A DNA stretch of 64,000 nucleotides from CAWCQC01 sp963819905. GTDB taxonomy: Bacteria; Actinomycetota; Thermoleophilia; Gaiellales; Gaiellaceae. Both the position numbers and the translations under genes were made by a program. Shown here in pieces: positions 24,465 to 33,136 of the stretch. Under the pieces are notes generated by a model, which saw only the letters and a list, made by a program, of their open reading frames with translations, did not search any database and was not told where the DNA came from. How positions within the stretch are numbered: the first letter of the stretch is position 1; every line of letters begins with the position of its first letter. The stretch lies in the NCBI GenBank assembly GCA_963819905.1, contig CAWFXP010000012.1, positions 124,001 to 188,000 of the forward strand, written 5' to 3'.

Positions 24465-25970
24465 CTACCGAGATGCTGTCGCCGCCTGCCCGAACCAGGT
24501 AGTCAGCGCGTCGCGCAATCCGGTAACTGTGCCGTCCCCCACCCAGGCGACGTAGCCATCGGGTCTGATCAGCACGGCAGCGGGGGCTGCCACGTGGCCC
24601 AGGGCCGGAAGCTCCCAATCGCCGGCATATTCGGCATCGATCGCCAACACACGCTCTGCCCACGGGGAGATGTCGAAACCCCAGGGCTCGCCGAGGTTCA
24701 GAAGAACCGGGCGGGCGTCGTGCAGGAGGGTGAATACTCGCACCGTTCCACCCGGGGTGACCAGATCGAGATCGGGAATGCGGCGCCCGAGCAGCGGGTG
24801 CCCCTCGCCGAGGTCGTAATGAATGTCCAGACCGGACATCATCGCGGCGAATCGTTTGCGCGGCTCGTCCATCCTGACGAGCTCGGCAAGGGTGTCGCGC
24901 AGGGCGTTCGTGCGTTCGTCTGGGCGGCGAAGCGCGACCAGCGCCATCGTGTTGCGCAGCACGCGGGCAGCGACCGGGTGGCGCTCGGCATGGTACGTAT
25001 CCAGGAGGCTTTCTGGGGATGTCCGGCTGACCACCTGGGCCAGCTTCCAGCCTAGATTCACCGCATCCTGCACGCCGGTGTTGAGGCCCTGGCCACCGTC
25101 CGGGGCGTGCACGTGTGCGGCGTCGCCGGCCAGAAGGACCCGTCCGTCGCGGTAGGTCGCGGCCTGCCGTGTCATATCGGTGAACCTCGAGATGAAGGTG
25201 GGACTGTGGATCCCGTAGTCGGTCCCGTACACGGTGATGAGCGCCTCGCTGAGATCGCGCAGGGTGGGTTCGCTGGTGGCTCCGGGGTGCGGTTCGGTCA
25301 CCATGACCCGTACAGGTCCCTCATCCTTGAAGACCACCTCGCCGTCGCGGATCTCGTACTCCACCCGGCCAAGGCCGTGAGTGCCTCGGGCGTCGTGGCG
25401 GATGCCCAATTCCGGCTCCTCGGCCATCTCGACCTCGGCGATCAGGGCGCTGGTCGTCGGATCCCAGCCGGGGAACTCGATGCCGGCTGCTTTACGGATC
25501 AGGCTGCGTCCTCCGTCGCACCCGACGAGAAATTGCGCCCGCAGCGACTCGCCGTCTGACAGCCCGACGTCGACACCGGTGTCGTCCTCCGCGAAACCGG
25601 TTACCTCACTGCCGTAGGAGATCGGCACGCTCAGCTCGTGGACCCAGCCGGCCAGTATGCGCTCGATGTCGTTCTGCCACAGCCCGAGCCCGTAGGGATG
25701 GCGGGTGGGGAAGTCGCTGATGTCCAAGGGGATCCCGGCGAACTGCCCTACCTGGGTCACCTGCCCTTGCGAAAGGAACCGATCGGCAATTCCACGCTGA
25801 TCGAGAATCTCGATGGTGCGTGAGTGCAGACCGCCTGCGCGCGAGCCGGGGAGAGCCTGGCTGGCGCGGCGCTCGACGATGACGACCTCGACGCCCGCCA
25901 GCGCCAGCTCGCCCGCCAACATCATCCCCGTCGGACCTCCCCCGGCTACCACCACCGCATGTTCGGCCAT
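24465..25970 (-). CDS. FAD-dependent aromatic-ring monooxygenase (PheA/TfdB family)
   Basis: Flavoprotein hydroxylase of 501 aa acting with NAD(P)H and O2 on an aromatic or polyketide-like substrate. Motifs in order: FAD-binding AVVVAGGGPTGMMLAGELAL (residues ~5-24) with ERR following; the NAD(P)H/FAD DG motif VGCDGGRSLIRKAAG (~150-164); and the second FAD motif VLLAGDAAHVHAPDGGQGLN (~270-289). The C-terminal ~110 residues match the thioredoxin-like module of phenol-hydroxylase-type enzymes (RPVLLNLGEPWGFD). The ATG at 25970 is preceded by GGATGGAGGTGGCGC. It is 143 nt upstream of the methyltransferase start, so hydroxylation plus methylation of one small molecule is possible. Confidence 0.88.
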   Translation of the reverse strand: MAEHAVVVAGGGPTGMMLAGELALAGVEVVIVERRASQALPGSRAGGLHSRTIEILDQRGIADRFLSQGQVTQVGQFAGIPLDISDFPTRHPYGLGLWQNDIERILAGWVHELSVPISYGSEVTGFAEDDTGVDVGLSDGESLRAQFLVGCDGGRSLIRKAAGIEFPGWDPTTSALIAEVEMAEEPELGIRHDARGTHGLGRVEYEIRDGEVVFKDEGPVRVMVTEPHPGATSEPTLRDLSEALITVYGTDYGIHSPTFISRFTDMTRQAATYRDGRVLLAGDAAHVHAPDGGQGLNTGVQDAVNLGWKLAQVVSRTSPESLLDTYHAERHPVAARVLRNTMALVALRRPDERTNALRDTLAELVRMDEPRKRFAAMMSGLDIHYDLGEGHPLLGRRIPDLDLVTPGGTVRVFTLLHDARPVLLNLGEPWGFDISPWAERVLAIDAEYAGDWELPALGHVAAPAAVLIRPDGYVAWVGDGTVTGLRDALTTWFGQAATASR

Positions 25971-26110
25971 GCGCCACCTCCATCCCCTAGGTTCTCTCGT
26001 CTCGCACACCTGCGGCGGCCGGTGGACCCTGGCGAAATTTCGGCCAGGACAGCCACCTTCTCCTCGCATCCGTCACCCCATCCGGCCGCCTCCGGCGGGT
26101 CGTGGTGCTG

Positions 26111-27823
26111 CTACCGCTGAGACCAAGCGGCTCCGGTTTCCCTGCGAAAGGCCTCGATCGCGGTGTCGACCGTCGGGAAGAAGTGGCTGGGATCGATCGT
26201 CCGCGTGAGGTCGTAGCGCTCCAGCTTGCGCCTCACCGGATCCTTCATCTCCGCGAAGACGAGCGACACGCCCCGACCGTTGAGCAGCGCGTCCAGCTCC
26301 TCGAGCATGTCCGCCGCAGTCGTGTCGACGTCGGTGATCGGCTCCGCAGCAACGAGAATCCAGATGGGGGAAACCTCGTTGGACAGCGCGAGGACCTGCT
26401 CGCGAAAGGTCCTCGCGTTGGCGAAGAAGAGCGGGGCGTCGAACCGGAACAGGACGAGACCCGGAAGGAGCTGCGCCTCGGGATAGCTCCGCAGATCGTG
26501 GTACCCGGCAAGACCGTCCACGCGGCCGAGCACGGCCTGGTACGGTCGCCAGCTCCGGCGAAACGCGTCCGCCACCGACACGGCGACGGCGATCGCAATC
26601 CCTGGGAGAACGCCGAAGAGGGCGACGCCGAGAAACGCCGCCATCGACACGACGAATTCGGCCCGTCGCTGGCGCCAGAGCCGGATCGTTCCGCCGACGT
26701 CGGCGAGCGAGAGCGACGCCGCGATGACGACGGCAGCCAGCGTCGGCTGTGGCAGGTCCTTGAGCAGGCCCGGGACGAACAGGAGCATGAACGTGATCGC
26801 GAGCGCGCCCACCACCCCGGTGATCTGGGTCTTCGCTCCCGCCTGTTCGGCGACGGCAGTACGAGAGCCGCTCGTGCTGACCGCGAAGCCCTGGAAGAGC
26901 CCGGCTCCGATGTTCGCAGCGCCGATTCCGATCATCTCCTGGTTGCCGTCGAGCTCCCCGCCGGTCCGCTCCGCAAATGCCGAGGCGGTCGCCATCGTGT
27001 CCGCGAGCGCGACCAGCGCGATTCCCGCGGCGCCGCCGATGAGAAGCGGCAGGTCCGACAGGTTTACGTCGGGCCAGGTGAAGGGCGGAAATCCCTGAGG
27101 AAGCGTGCCGACGAGGCTCACCCCGTGGTCTTCGAGACCAAGGAGGTTGGCCGCAAGGATCGACAGGACGACGGCGCCGAGAACCGCAGGAACCTTCGGC
27201 AGCGCTCGCTGCAGGACGGCGATCGTGGCCAGCCCGAAGAGGCCGATGGCGAGGGCAGCCGTCACGGTTTCCCCGTCGGCGACTCCGTTCACGAACCCCT
27301 TCGCCTCGTCGATGAATCCGTCTGCGTCGACGGAGAACCCGAGCAGCTTCGGCAGCTGGCTGACCAGGATCGTCAGCGCCAGACCGTTCATGTAGCCGAT
27401 CATGGTGGGCTTCGAGAGCAGGTCGGCGATGAAGCCGAGCCTGGCGATGCCCCCGAGAACCATGATCGCCCCGACGAGCAGCGCGAGCATCGACGCGAGG
27501 GCGATCGCGCGCGCCGGATCTCCGTTGGCCACGAGCAGCGGGAGGATGGTCGCGGCGATCATCGGGCCGAGCGACGAATCAGGGCCGAGAACGAGGATCC
27601 TCGACGGTCCGAAGATCGCGTAGCCGACCAGGCAGAGGATCGACGTGTAGAGGCCGGTGATCGCCGGCAGACCGGCCAGCTCGGCATACGCCATTCCCTG
27701 CGGGACGAGCAGGGTGGCCAACACGAGGCCCGCGACGACATCCTTGGGAAGCCAGCGAGCCCGGTACGAGGCGAGCATCCGTACCGCGGGCACGGACGCG
27801 TCCGCTCGGTTTCTCGTCGCCAC
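26111..27823 (-). CDS. SulP-family anion permease with STAS domain
   Basis: Inner-membrane anion transporter (sulfate, bicarbonate or a dicarboxylate), 570 aa at most. The transmembrane core (~25-420) has the SulP signature PQGMAYAELAGLPAITGLY and a later STSGSRTAVAEQAGAK region; the C-terminal STAS domain (~445-555) has ITDVDTTAADMLEEL, the conserved D-x-[ST] site. The start is uncertain: the GTG at 27823 directly abuts AGGAGG (no spacer), so the ATG at 27778 (MLASYRARWLPKD) may be the true start, giving 555 aa. The strand and context are a minus-strand run from PAP2 to the FAD monooxygenase. Substrate cannot be told from sequence. Confidence 0.88.
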   Translation of the reverse strand: MATRNRADASVPAVRMLASYRARWLPKDVVAGLVLATLLVPQGMAYAELAGLPAITGLYTSILCLVGYAIFGPSRILVLGPDSSLGPMIAATILPLLVANGDPARAIALASMLALLVGAIMVLGGIARLGFIADLLSKPTMIGYMNGLALTILVSQLPKLLGFSVDADGFIDEAKGFVNGVADGETVTAALAIGLFGLATIAVLQRALPKVPAVLGAVVLSILAANLLGLEDHGVSLVGTLPQGFPPFTWPDVNLSDLPLLIGGAAGIALVALADTMATASAFAERTGGELDGNQEMIGIGAANIGAGLFQGFAVSTSGSRTAVAEQAGAKTQITGVVGALAITFMLLFVPGLLKDLPQPTLAAVVIAASLSLADVGGTIRLWRQRRAEFVVSMAAFLGVALFGVLPGIAIAVAVSVADAFRRSWRPYQAVLGRVDGLAGYHDLRSYPEAQLLPGLVLFRFDAPLFFANARTFREQVLALSNEVSPIWILVAAEPITDVDTTAADMLEELDALLNGRGVSLVFAEMKDPVRRKLERYDLTRTIDPSHFFPTVDTAIEAFRRETGAAWSQR

Positions 27824-27902
27824 CTCCTGCCTACCCTATGCCGGGAGTCGGCGAGCGCGACTCAGATTGCTCGAGGGAGCTGTTCAGCACAGGGCGGGCG
27901 GA

Positions 27903-28547
27903 TCAAGCCGTAGCGTGCGCCTTTATCGCCTTTCGGACGAGGTGGAGCCCCATCACCCAGGCGAATGCTCCACACCATCCCGCCACGATGTCGGACGGGT
28001 AGTGGACGCCGAGGTAGACGCGCGACACACCCACCCCAGCCACGTAGATCACGGCGAGCCCGAGTGCAGCCCAGCGCCAGCGGGTGGACCAGACGATGAG
28101 GACGAGGGCGGCTGCGAGCGACATCGAGGACATCGCATGGCCGCTCGGGAAGCTGAAGCTGTCCTCGGGCGCGATCGACACCCAGAGGGAAGGGCGTGCG
28201 CGCTCGAAGACCTGCTTCAGGATCACGTTGATGAGCATCGCTCCGCCGACGGAGAGAACAAGGAAGACGGCGTCCCCGCGGCGCCCGCGCCGCAGCAGGA
28301 TGACCACGGTCAGCGTGGTGATTACCGGAACGGCGATCCATCCACCAAGGCGTGTGAACACGAGCATGACGTGGTCGAGCGCGGGCGATGCGTGGTCATA
28401 GAAGAACAGGAGGATCGATTGGTCCCACCCGAAACCGCCGCCCTCCCAGACCTCCTCCGCGAGGTGGCCGAAGAGGAGCAGCGGAAGGAAGACTCCGAGA
28501 AAGACGAGCAGACCGAACGACAACCGCAGGCGAGCGACTGACGACAC
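27903..28547 (-). CDS. PAP2-family membrane phosphatase
   Basis: Integral membrane lipid phosphatase, 214 aa, with about six TM helices. All three active-site motifs of the PAP2 superfamily are complete: KQVFERARP (KX6RP, ~111-119), PSGH (~133-136) and SRVYLGVHYPSD (SRX5HX3D, ~173-184). The probable substrates are phosphatidic acid, undecaprenyl diphosphate or a phosphatidylglycerol-phosphate. It lies 80 bp upstream of the SulP gene on the same strand and is divergent from the serine hydrolase at 28866. Confidence 0.9.
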   Translation of the reverse strand: MSSVARLRLSFGLLVFLGVFLPLLLFGHLAEEVWEGGGFGWDQSILLFFYDHASPALDHVMLVFTRLGGWIAVPVITTLTVVILLRRGRRGDAVFLVLSVGGAMLINVILKQVFERARPSLWVSIAPEDSFSFPSGHAMSSMSLAAALVLIVWSTRWRWAALGLAVIYVAGVGVSRVYLGVHYPSDIVAGWCGAFAWVMGLHLVRKAIKAHATA

Positions 28548-28865
28548 TATGCGCCTGCGGCTTCCGCGCTTCGTAGTCCGCGCCTCGCCCGCACTTCACG
28601 AACCCATCGGCTGATCGGCACGCCCGAATGATGCGTGCCTGACCGGCCGGAGGCGCGAAGGACGCGGCCCGAGCCTCCGGACCCTGCCTCTCGTGACATC
28701 TGTTCTCGCCCTCGACAGTCAGGGATTCGTCGAGTACGGTCGTTGCGCCAGATGGGGATCGACCTCCTCAACCGGCGGAAGCAGCCTCCCGCACGCCAGA
28801 CGTTCAGCTTCACGCTTGAGGAGCGAGGCTACGACTTGGCGGTGCTCGTCCCTGCCTGATCGTCC
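28548..28865. other. 318-bp divergent intergenic region with two inverted repeats
   Basis: No convincing gene here; the short ORFs on both strands have no start signal or family pattern. Two palindromes are visible: GGCACGC-N9-GCGTGCC at 28617-28639, and CCGGAGGC-N18-GCCTCCGG at 28647-28680. The region must hold the promoters for the PAP2 (minus) and serine-hydrolase (plus) genes, so the first palindrome may be an operator. No -10/-35 pair was clear enough to call. Confidence 0.5.
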
Positions 28866-29924
28866 GTGACCGTACCGCCGGCCGAACTCCGGGCACAGCT
28901 CGTCGGGTTCCGGCACAAGCACGCGGTCCCGGCGCTCGGTGCCGCAGTCGTCACACGCGATGGAGGGGTGGACGTGGATGTCGTCGGCGTACGGATTCGC
29001 GGCGGCGACGACCCAGTCAGGCTCGACGACCGGTGGCACATCGGCTCGTGCGGGAAGTCGATCACTGCGGCGCTGTACGCGCGGCTCGTCGAGGGCGGAG
29101 AGGCGGAATGGGGGGCCCGGCTGCCCGATCTCTTCCCTGACCTCGCCGAGAGGATCGACGCCGGCTGGAGCGCCATCACGATCGACGACGTGTTCGTCTC
29201 GCAGGCCGGGCTACCCGCGAACCTCGGCCGGGGCGAGATGTCGGCAGCTTGGGGGGACGAAAGGCCGCCCGAGGAGCAGCGCACGGAGGCTGCCGCGGCG
29301 GCGCTCGCGCAGTCGCCTCGGCGGCCGGGTCGCTTCCTCTACTCGAACCTCGGCTACATCGTGATCGGCGCCGCGATCGAGCGGATTACAGGCCTACCCT
29401 ATGAGTCGGCGCTCGCCACCCACGTGCTGGCACCGCTCGGGATCACCTCCGGGGGCTTCGGGCCTCCGCCTGGGCTGTGGGGTCACGGCGGCCGGATGCT
29501 GGCGCTCGGCCCGCTCGGTCTGATCGATCTCGGCCGCGGGAAGCCCGCCGATCCGGAGCAGCCCAGATCCGACAACCCCGCGATCATGTCTCCGGCCGGC
29601 CGGCTGCACCTCACCCTGGGGGACTGGGCAAGGTTCCAGCGCGTCTTCCTCAAGCAGCACGAAGGGTTCCTGCGCCCGGAGACGGTCGAGCGCCTCCTCA
29701 CACCCGCCTCCGGGTCAGGGCAACGGCACGCGCTGGGCTGGGCGCCGGCTCAGGGCCTCGGCGATGCCTCCTTCGGCCAGCAGGGATCGAACACGTGGTG
29801 GGTGGCGACGGCGATCATCGACCGGGCCCGCGAGCACACGTCGATGGTCGTGGCCAACGAGGGGCGAGCGCGGCTGCTCAAGGACACTCCTGCCCTGGCA
29901 CTGCAGCTGCTCTCGGGAGTCTAG
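28866..29924 (+). CDS. Serine hydrolase (class C beta-lactamase/PBP4-like family)
   Basis: Penicillin-recognising hydrolase of 352 aa, starting at GTG 28866. The active-site serine motif is SCGK (Ser61-x-x-Lys64), the second motif is YSN in FLYSNLGYI (~157), and the third, normally KTG/HxG, is replaced by QQGSN in FGQQGSNTWW (~302), a deviation shared by some esterase-type members. No signal peptide is seen, so an esterase or peptidase working in the cytoplasm is more likely than a resistance beta-lactamase. It stands alone, followed by a 526-bp stretch with gene fragments. Confidence 0.82.
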   Translation: MTVPPAELRAQLVGFRHKHAVPALGAAVVTRDGGVDVDVVGVRIRGGDDPVRLDDRWHIGSCGKSITAALYARLVEGGEAEWGARLPDLFPDLAERIDAGWSAITIDDVFVSQAGLPANLGRGEMSAAWGDERPPEEQRTEAAAAALAQSPRRPGRFLYSNLGYIVIGAAIERITGLPYESALATHVLAPLGITSGGFGPPPGLWGHGGRMLALGPLGLIDLGRGKPADPEQPRSDNPAIMSPAGRLHLTLGDWARFQRVFLKQHEGFLRPETVERLLTPASGSGQRHALGWAPAQGLGDASFGQQGSNTWWVATAIIDRAREHTSMVVANEGRARLLKDTPALALQLLSGV

Positions 29925-30037
29925 CCCGCCCCAGCGCTACGGACCTCCGGTCTCCCGGCCGGCGCGCGGAGTCCAAACGGATCGCTCTCGGCGATTCGCG
30001 ATGCGTGGGCGGATGAGGCACGGTGCCGAAGATCCGC

Positions 30038-30054
30038 TTGACATGAACGGTCAA
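30038..30054. promoter_or_regulatory. Palindrome TTGAC-N7-GTCAA (possible regulator site)
   Basis: A 17-bp inverted repeat, TTGACATGAACGGTCAA, in the non-coding stretch 114 bp after the serine-hydrolase stop. Arms of five bases with seven-base centre are the size of a TetR/IclR-type operator. A longer imperfect hairpin (GCCGG...CTTGCT with AGCAAG...CCGGC, 30062-30105) follows. No regulator gene is adjacent, so function is a guess. Confidence 0.3.
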
Positions 30055-30202
30055 ACGACGATGCCGGCGCTTGCTTGCGCTCGTATCCGCTCGAGCAAGC
30101 CGGCAGCGCCTTCGAATCCCTCACGGGCACCCATACCCGGGGAAAGCTGGCCATCGCGAACGCCTCCTAACGAGACAGGTACCAGAGAAGCGATCCCTTG
30201 CC

Positions 30203-30433
30203 GTGTTCGCGCAGTGGCAGCCTCCAGCCGGAGCCGAGTTCAAGGGGTTTTACGGGCTCGCCGACGGCACGGGTGGCGTTGCGATCATCGAGGCCGACAG
30301 CGCCGCAACGATCGCCAGGACGACCTCGCCCTGGACACCATGGCTTCGCTTCTCGGTAAACCCGATCGTGCCTATCGAAGAGGCGACCGGAATTGCCGGG
30401 GAGGCCATCGCCTTTCGCGATTCGGTGTCCTAG
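30203..30433 (+). pseudogene. DUF3303-like fragment or small ferredoxin-fold protein
   Basis: An open frame (from TTG 30071, or GTG 30203) whose last ~75 residues look coding: FAQWQPPAGAEFKGFYG, then GGVAIIEADSAATIARTTSPW and LRFSVNPIVPIEEA. The order of strand-helix-strand resembles DUF3303/dimeric alpha-beta-barrel proteins, where it is the second half of a ~90-aa domain. The usual first strand and a convincing start with RBS are missing, so this is probably a truncated gene. It ends 17 nt before the next gene. The rest of 29925-30202 holds no recognisable coding sequence. Confidence 0.4.
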
Positions 30434-30450
30434 TCCGGGCGTCAGCGGGA

Positions 30451-30807
30451 ATGGATCTGTACGCGCTGCCGCCGCGGGCGAGGGAGCACTACGTGGCGAC
30501 GCTGGGCGCACTCCAGGCCGCGTACCGGCTGTACCGGGTGAGGGAGCCGCTGCTGTTCCGGACTGAGGATCCGTGGATCGAGCAGCCGTCGCGGGCGACG
30601 ATGTTTGACCTGCCCTGGGTCGGGACGGCGTACATCTGGTCTGACACAGCCGGGGTGCTGTTCGTCGTCCGCGGCGGGGTGGCGGTCATGTACCGGAAGG
30701 ACGGCCGGGTCGCCGGGGCGGAGGTGTTCGAGCCGGACTGGCAGGATGACCCGCTCGCGACGCTACTCGTGTCGGGGTCGCCGCCGCCGATGCCGGAGTG
30801 GAACTAG
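30451..30807 (+). CDS. Hypothetical protein (118 aa)
   Basis: ORF of 118 aa from ATG 30451, preceded by a weak SD (CAGCGGGA). The sequence is soluble, with an N-terminal helix (REHYVATLGALQAAYRLYR), an aromatic-rich middle (FDLPWVGTAYIWSDTAGVLF) and a beta-like end (VAVMYRKDGRVAGAEVFEPD). Codon use and amino-acid composition look natural, unlike shadow ORFs nearby. No family recognised. It follows the DUF3303-like fragment and precedes a 430-bp gap. Confidence 0.5.
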   Translation: MDLYALPPRAREHYVATLGALQAAYRLYRVREPLLFRTEDPWIEQPSRATMFDLPWVGTAYIWSDTAGVLFVVRGGVAVMYRKDGRVAGAEVFEPDWQDDPLATLLVSGSPPPMPEWN

Positions 30808-31145
30808 AAGACCGTTCCTGCCGACACTGCGGCGGTCGCTCGACGGGCGGCGATCCTCAGCGTGGTTCTGCAGCAGCCGCTGCCGCGTCAGAGCCCACCG
30901 CCGACGACAGGCGGCGCAACCAGAGGACGCCTACCCGGACGGCGCGAGACGCGGACGGGTGCCGCTCGGCGAGCTGACAGCCCAGGACATCGCCTGGGCG
31001 GCCGTCAGGTCAGAGTTGGGCGCTCGCGGGCTCAGGTGGTGACTGCTCGCCCTGGCAGGTCAAGTTCTCCTTCTTAGATCCGTCCGTTGGCTCGCATGTC
31101 CGAGATGATCGCGCGCGCGGAGGATTGCGGCGGCGTGCCGCCAAC
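30808..31145. other. Non-coding or decayed stretch
   Basis: Frames on both strands give Arg/Pro/Ser-rich translations typical of shadows in high-GC DNA. I see no start with RBS, no family motif and no strong hairpin. The stretch may hold remnants of a lost gene; the downstream end leads into a promoter-like pair at 31146-31174. Confidence 0.4.
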
Positions 31146-31174
31146 TTGCCGTCCCAATGGTTCCGAGCTACAGT
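31146..31174 (+). promoter_or_regulatory. Sigma-70-type promoter candidate for the monooxygenase-cytochrome b5 gene
   Basis: TTGCCG (31146-31151), 17-bp spacer, TACAGT (31169-31174). The spacing is ideal and both hexamers are near consensus. The start codon (TTG 31239) lies 65 nt downstream, leaving a short leader with RBS TGGAG at 31227-31231. Confidence 0.4.
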
Positions 31175-31238
31175 CGCCGGCGGCGTGCGCCGCTCGCGCG
31201 GTCGGACGCCACCCACGGAGAGGAACTGGAGCGACTTC

Positions 31239-32942
31239 TTGCGGGCACTTATCGCAGGTGGTGGCATGGCGGGGCTGATGACCGCTCTGGCGCTGCGGGA
31301 GTCGGGCGTCTTCACGACGATCGACGTCTTCGAGCAGACGCTCACGCCGAGCACCGCGGGAGCGGGCCTGAACATCCCCCCGAACGGCGCAAGGCTGTGC
31401 CGGTGGCTCGGCGTCGACCTCGACGGCGGTGACCCCAAGGGCCCCGACGGGGCAGTCGACGGCGGCAGGGCGGCGATCCTCCACGAGACGCGGATGGTCT
31501 GGGAGGACGGCTCGATCACGCGGAAGCCGCTCGACCACAACACCTCGGCCGGCGACAACGCCGGCTTCCACCACATGCACCGCCTCGACCTGCTGATGGC
31601 CCTCCACAAGCGGGTCCTCGAGTTCGCGCCGGAGACGGGCGTCAACTGCCCGATCCAGGTCCACATGGCCAAGCGCCTGGAGGCCGTGAGCCAGGACGAC
31701 GAGTCCGTGACCGTGACGTTCTCCGACGGCACGATGGAGACCGGCGACCTGCTGATCGGTGCCGACGGCGTCAACTCCCGGGTGCTGGATGCGGTCTGGC
31801 CCGGCGTGTCGACCAAGCGCTGGACCGAGGTCGTCGTCTACCGCGGTCTGGTCCCGAGGGACAAGGTCGCCGCGGCGCGCAAGCCCGACGGCAGCCCGCT
31901 CGACCACAACCCCATCGAGACGATGTCGATGGACACCCGCGAGACCCCGACGGCGCAGACGCTCACGTACTGGGTCCGCGGCGGCGAGCTGCTCAACGTG
32001 TGGCTCGCCTACTACGAGCCCAACGCCGACGAGTTCGAGCGCGAAGAGGGCGACTGGTTCCCCGCCGACCGCGAGGAGATGGTCGGCAACATGAGCACGG
32101 CGTTCGAGGGGGACCCCCGTCACGACGACGTCGTCGCACTCACGAGCCTGATGGAGAACCCGACGAAGTGGGGGCTCTACGACCGGGACGCGCTCGAGAA
32201 CTGGACGGAGGGTCGCGTGGGCCTGGTGGGTGACGCCGCTCACCCGATGCTGCCGACCTTCGGCCAGGGCGCTGCGCAGGCCCTCGAGGACGCCGCGGCA
32301 CTGGGAAAGTGCTTCGAGCTCCACGGCAGCGACATCTACCGCGCGCTGTTGCACTACGAGCGCGTGCGCTACTACCGCGCGACGCGCTTCCAGTTCGCGT
32401 CGAAGTTCCTCTTCAAGCACCTCGAGCCGGCGGACTCGCCTCAGCGCCGGCAGATCCTCGCGGCGGTCAACGAGCGAGACTACCCCGTCTTCGATCACAC
32501 CGAGCGTGCGGGCAGCGACGACTCGTGGATCTACGCGTTCGACGCGCGCGAGATCGGCGACAAGCTGCCGCTCAGGAAGCTCGGGCCGTGGGACTTCCGC
32601 TCGCGGACCGAGGCGCTGGGGAGCGCGCGCCAGGAGATCGCCCGCAGCCTCTGGAAGCCGGCGAAGCCATGGACCGGCGACCGGCCCGTCACACGCGAGG
32701 AGCTCGCGCAGCACACGTCGTTCGACGACTGCTGGGTCGTCATCCGCGGCAAGGTCTACGACTTCACCGAGTGGAAGGACCACCACCCGGGCGGGCCTTT
32801 CGTGGCCCGCATCTACGGCGGCAAGGACGCCACGGCGGAGTTCGGCGAATACCACAGCCGGCTCGCCGAGCGGCACATGGAGCACTTCTGCGTCGGGCCG
32901 CTCGTCGGAGCCCCCGCCGAGCGCGCGGGCGACGCCGTCTAG
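31239..32942 (+). CDS. FAD-dependent monooxygenase fused to a cytochrome b5 domain
   Basis: A 567-aa two-domain flavoprotein. The N-terminal part (~1-400) is a PHBH-type monooxygenase: LRALIAGGGMAGLMTALAL (FAD GxGxxG at ~6-11), LLIGADGVNSRVL (DG motif), and VGLVGDAAHPMLPTFGQGA (~326-344). The last ~75 residues (~490-555) are a cytochrome b5 domain: HTSFDDCWVVIRGKVYDFTE, the heme-ligand motif HPGG (~515) and a second His in EYHS (~538). The start is the TTG at 31239, because it has a GGAG seven bases upstream and keeps the complete FAD motif; the first downstream ATG (31266) would remove it. The heme domain may deliver electrons to the flavin. Substrate unknown. Confidence 0.85.
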   Translation: MRALIAGGGMAGLMTALALRESGVFTTIDVFEQTLTPSTAGAGLNIPPNGARLCRWLGVDLDGGDPKGPDGAVDGGRAAILHETRMVWEDGSITRKPLDHNTSAGDNAGFHHMHRLDLLMALHKRVLEFAPETGVNCPIQVHMAKRLEAVSQDDESVTVTFSDGTMETGDLLIGADGVNSRVLDAVWPGVSTKRWTEVVVYRGLVPRDKVAAARKPDGSPLDHNPIETMSMDTRETPTAQTLTYWVRGGELLNVWLAYYEPNADEFEREEGDWFPADREEMVGNMSTAFEGDPRHDDVVALTSLMENPTKWGLYDRDALENWTEGRVGLVGDAAHPMLPTFGQGAAQALEDAAALGKCFELHGSDIYRALLHYERVRYYRATRFQFASKFLFKHLEPADSPQRRQILAAVNERDYPVFDHTERAGSDDSWIYAFDAREIGDKLPLRKLGPWDFRSRTEALGSARQEIARSLWKPAKPWTGDRPVTREELAQHTSFDDCWVVIRGKVYDFTEWKDHHPGGPFVARIYGGKDATAEFGEYHSRLAERHMEHFCVGPLVGAPAERAGDAV

Positions 32943-33136
32943 GTCGAGCCGCGTGTCGCTCCAGGACGAACGCACGATCTTGGTTAGCGCCGGCTCCGCC
33001 GTTATCCGGTAGATCGCCGCCCGTCCTCGATCGCGAGCGACTCGATGTGGTCGATCGCCGCATCGAGCGCGGCTTGCAGTGCGCGCGCGTCTCGACGCGC
33101 TTGCGTGAGCAGGTAGCCGCCCTGCGCAGCCGGTAG

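Noticed and set aside
28547..28813. 88-aa minus-strand frame upstream of the PAP2 gene
   Set aside because: Arg-rich, no RBS, no homologous look, and it would occupy the divergent promoter region.
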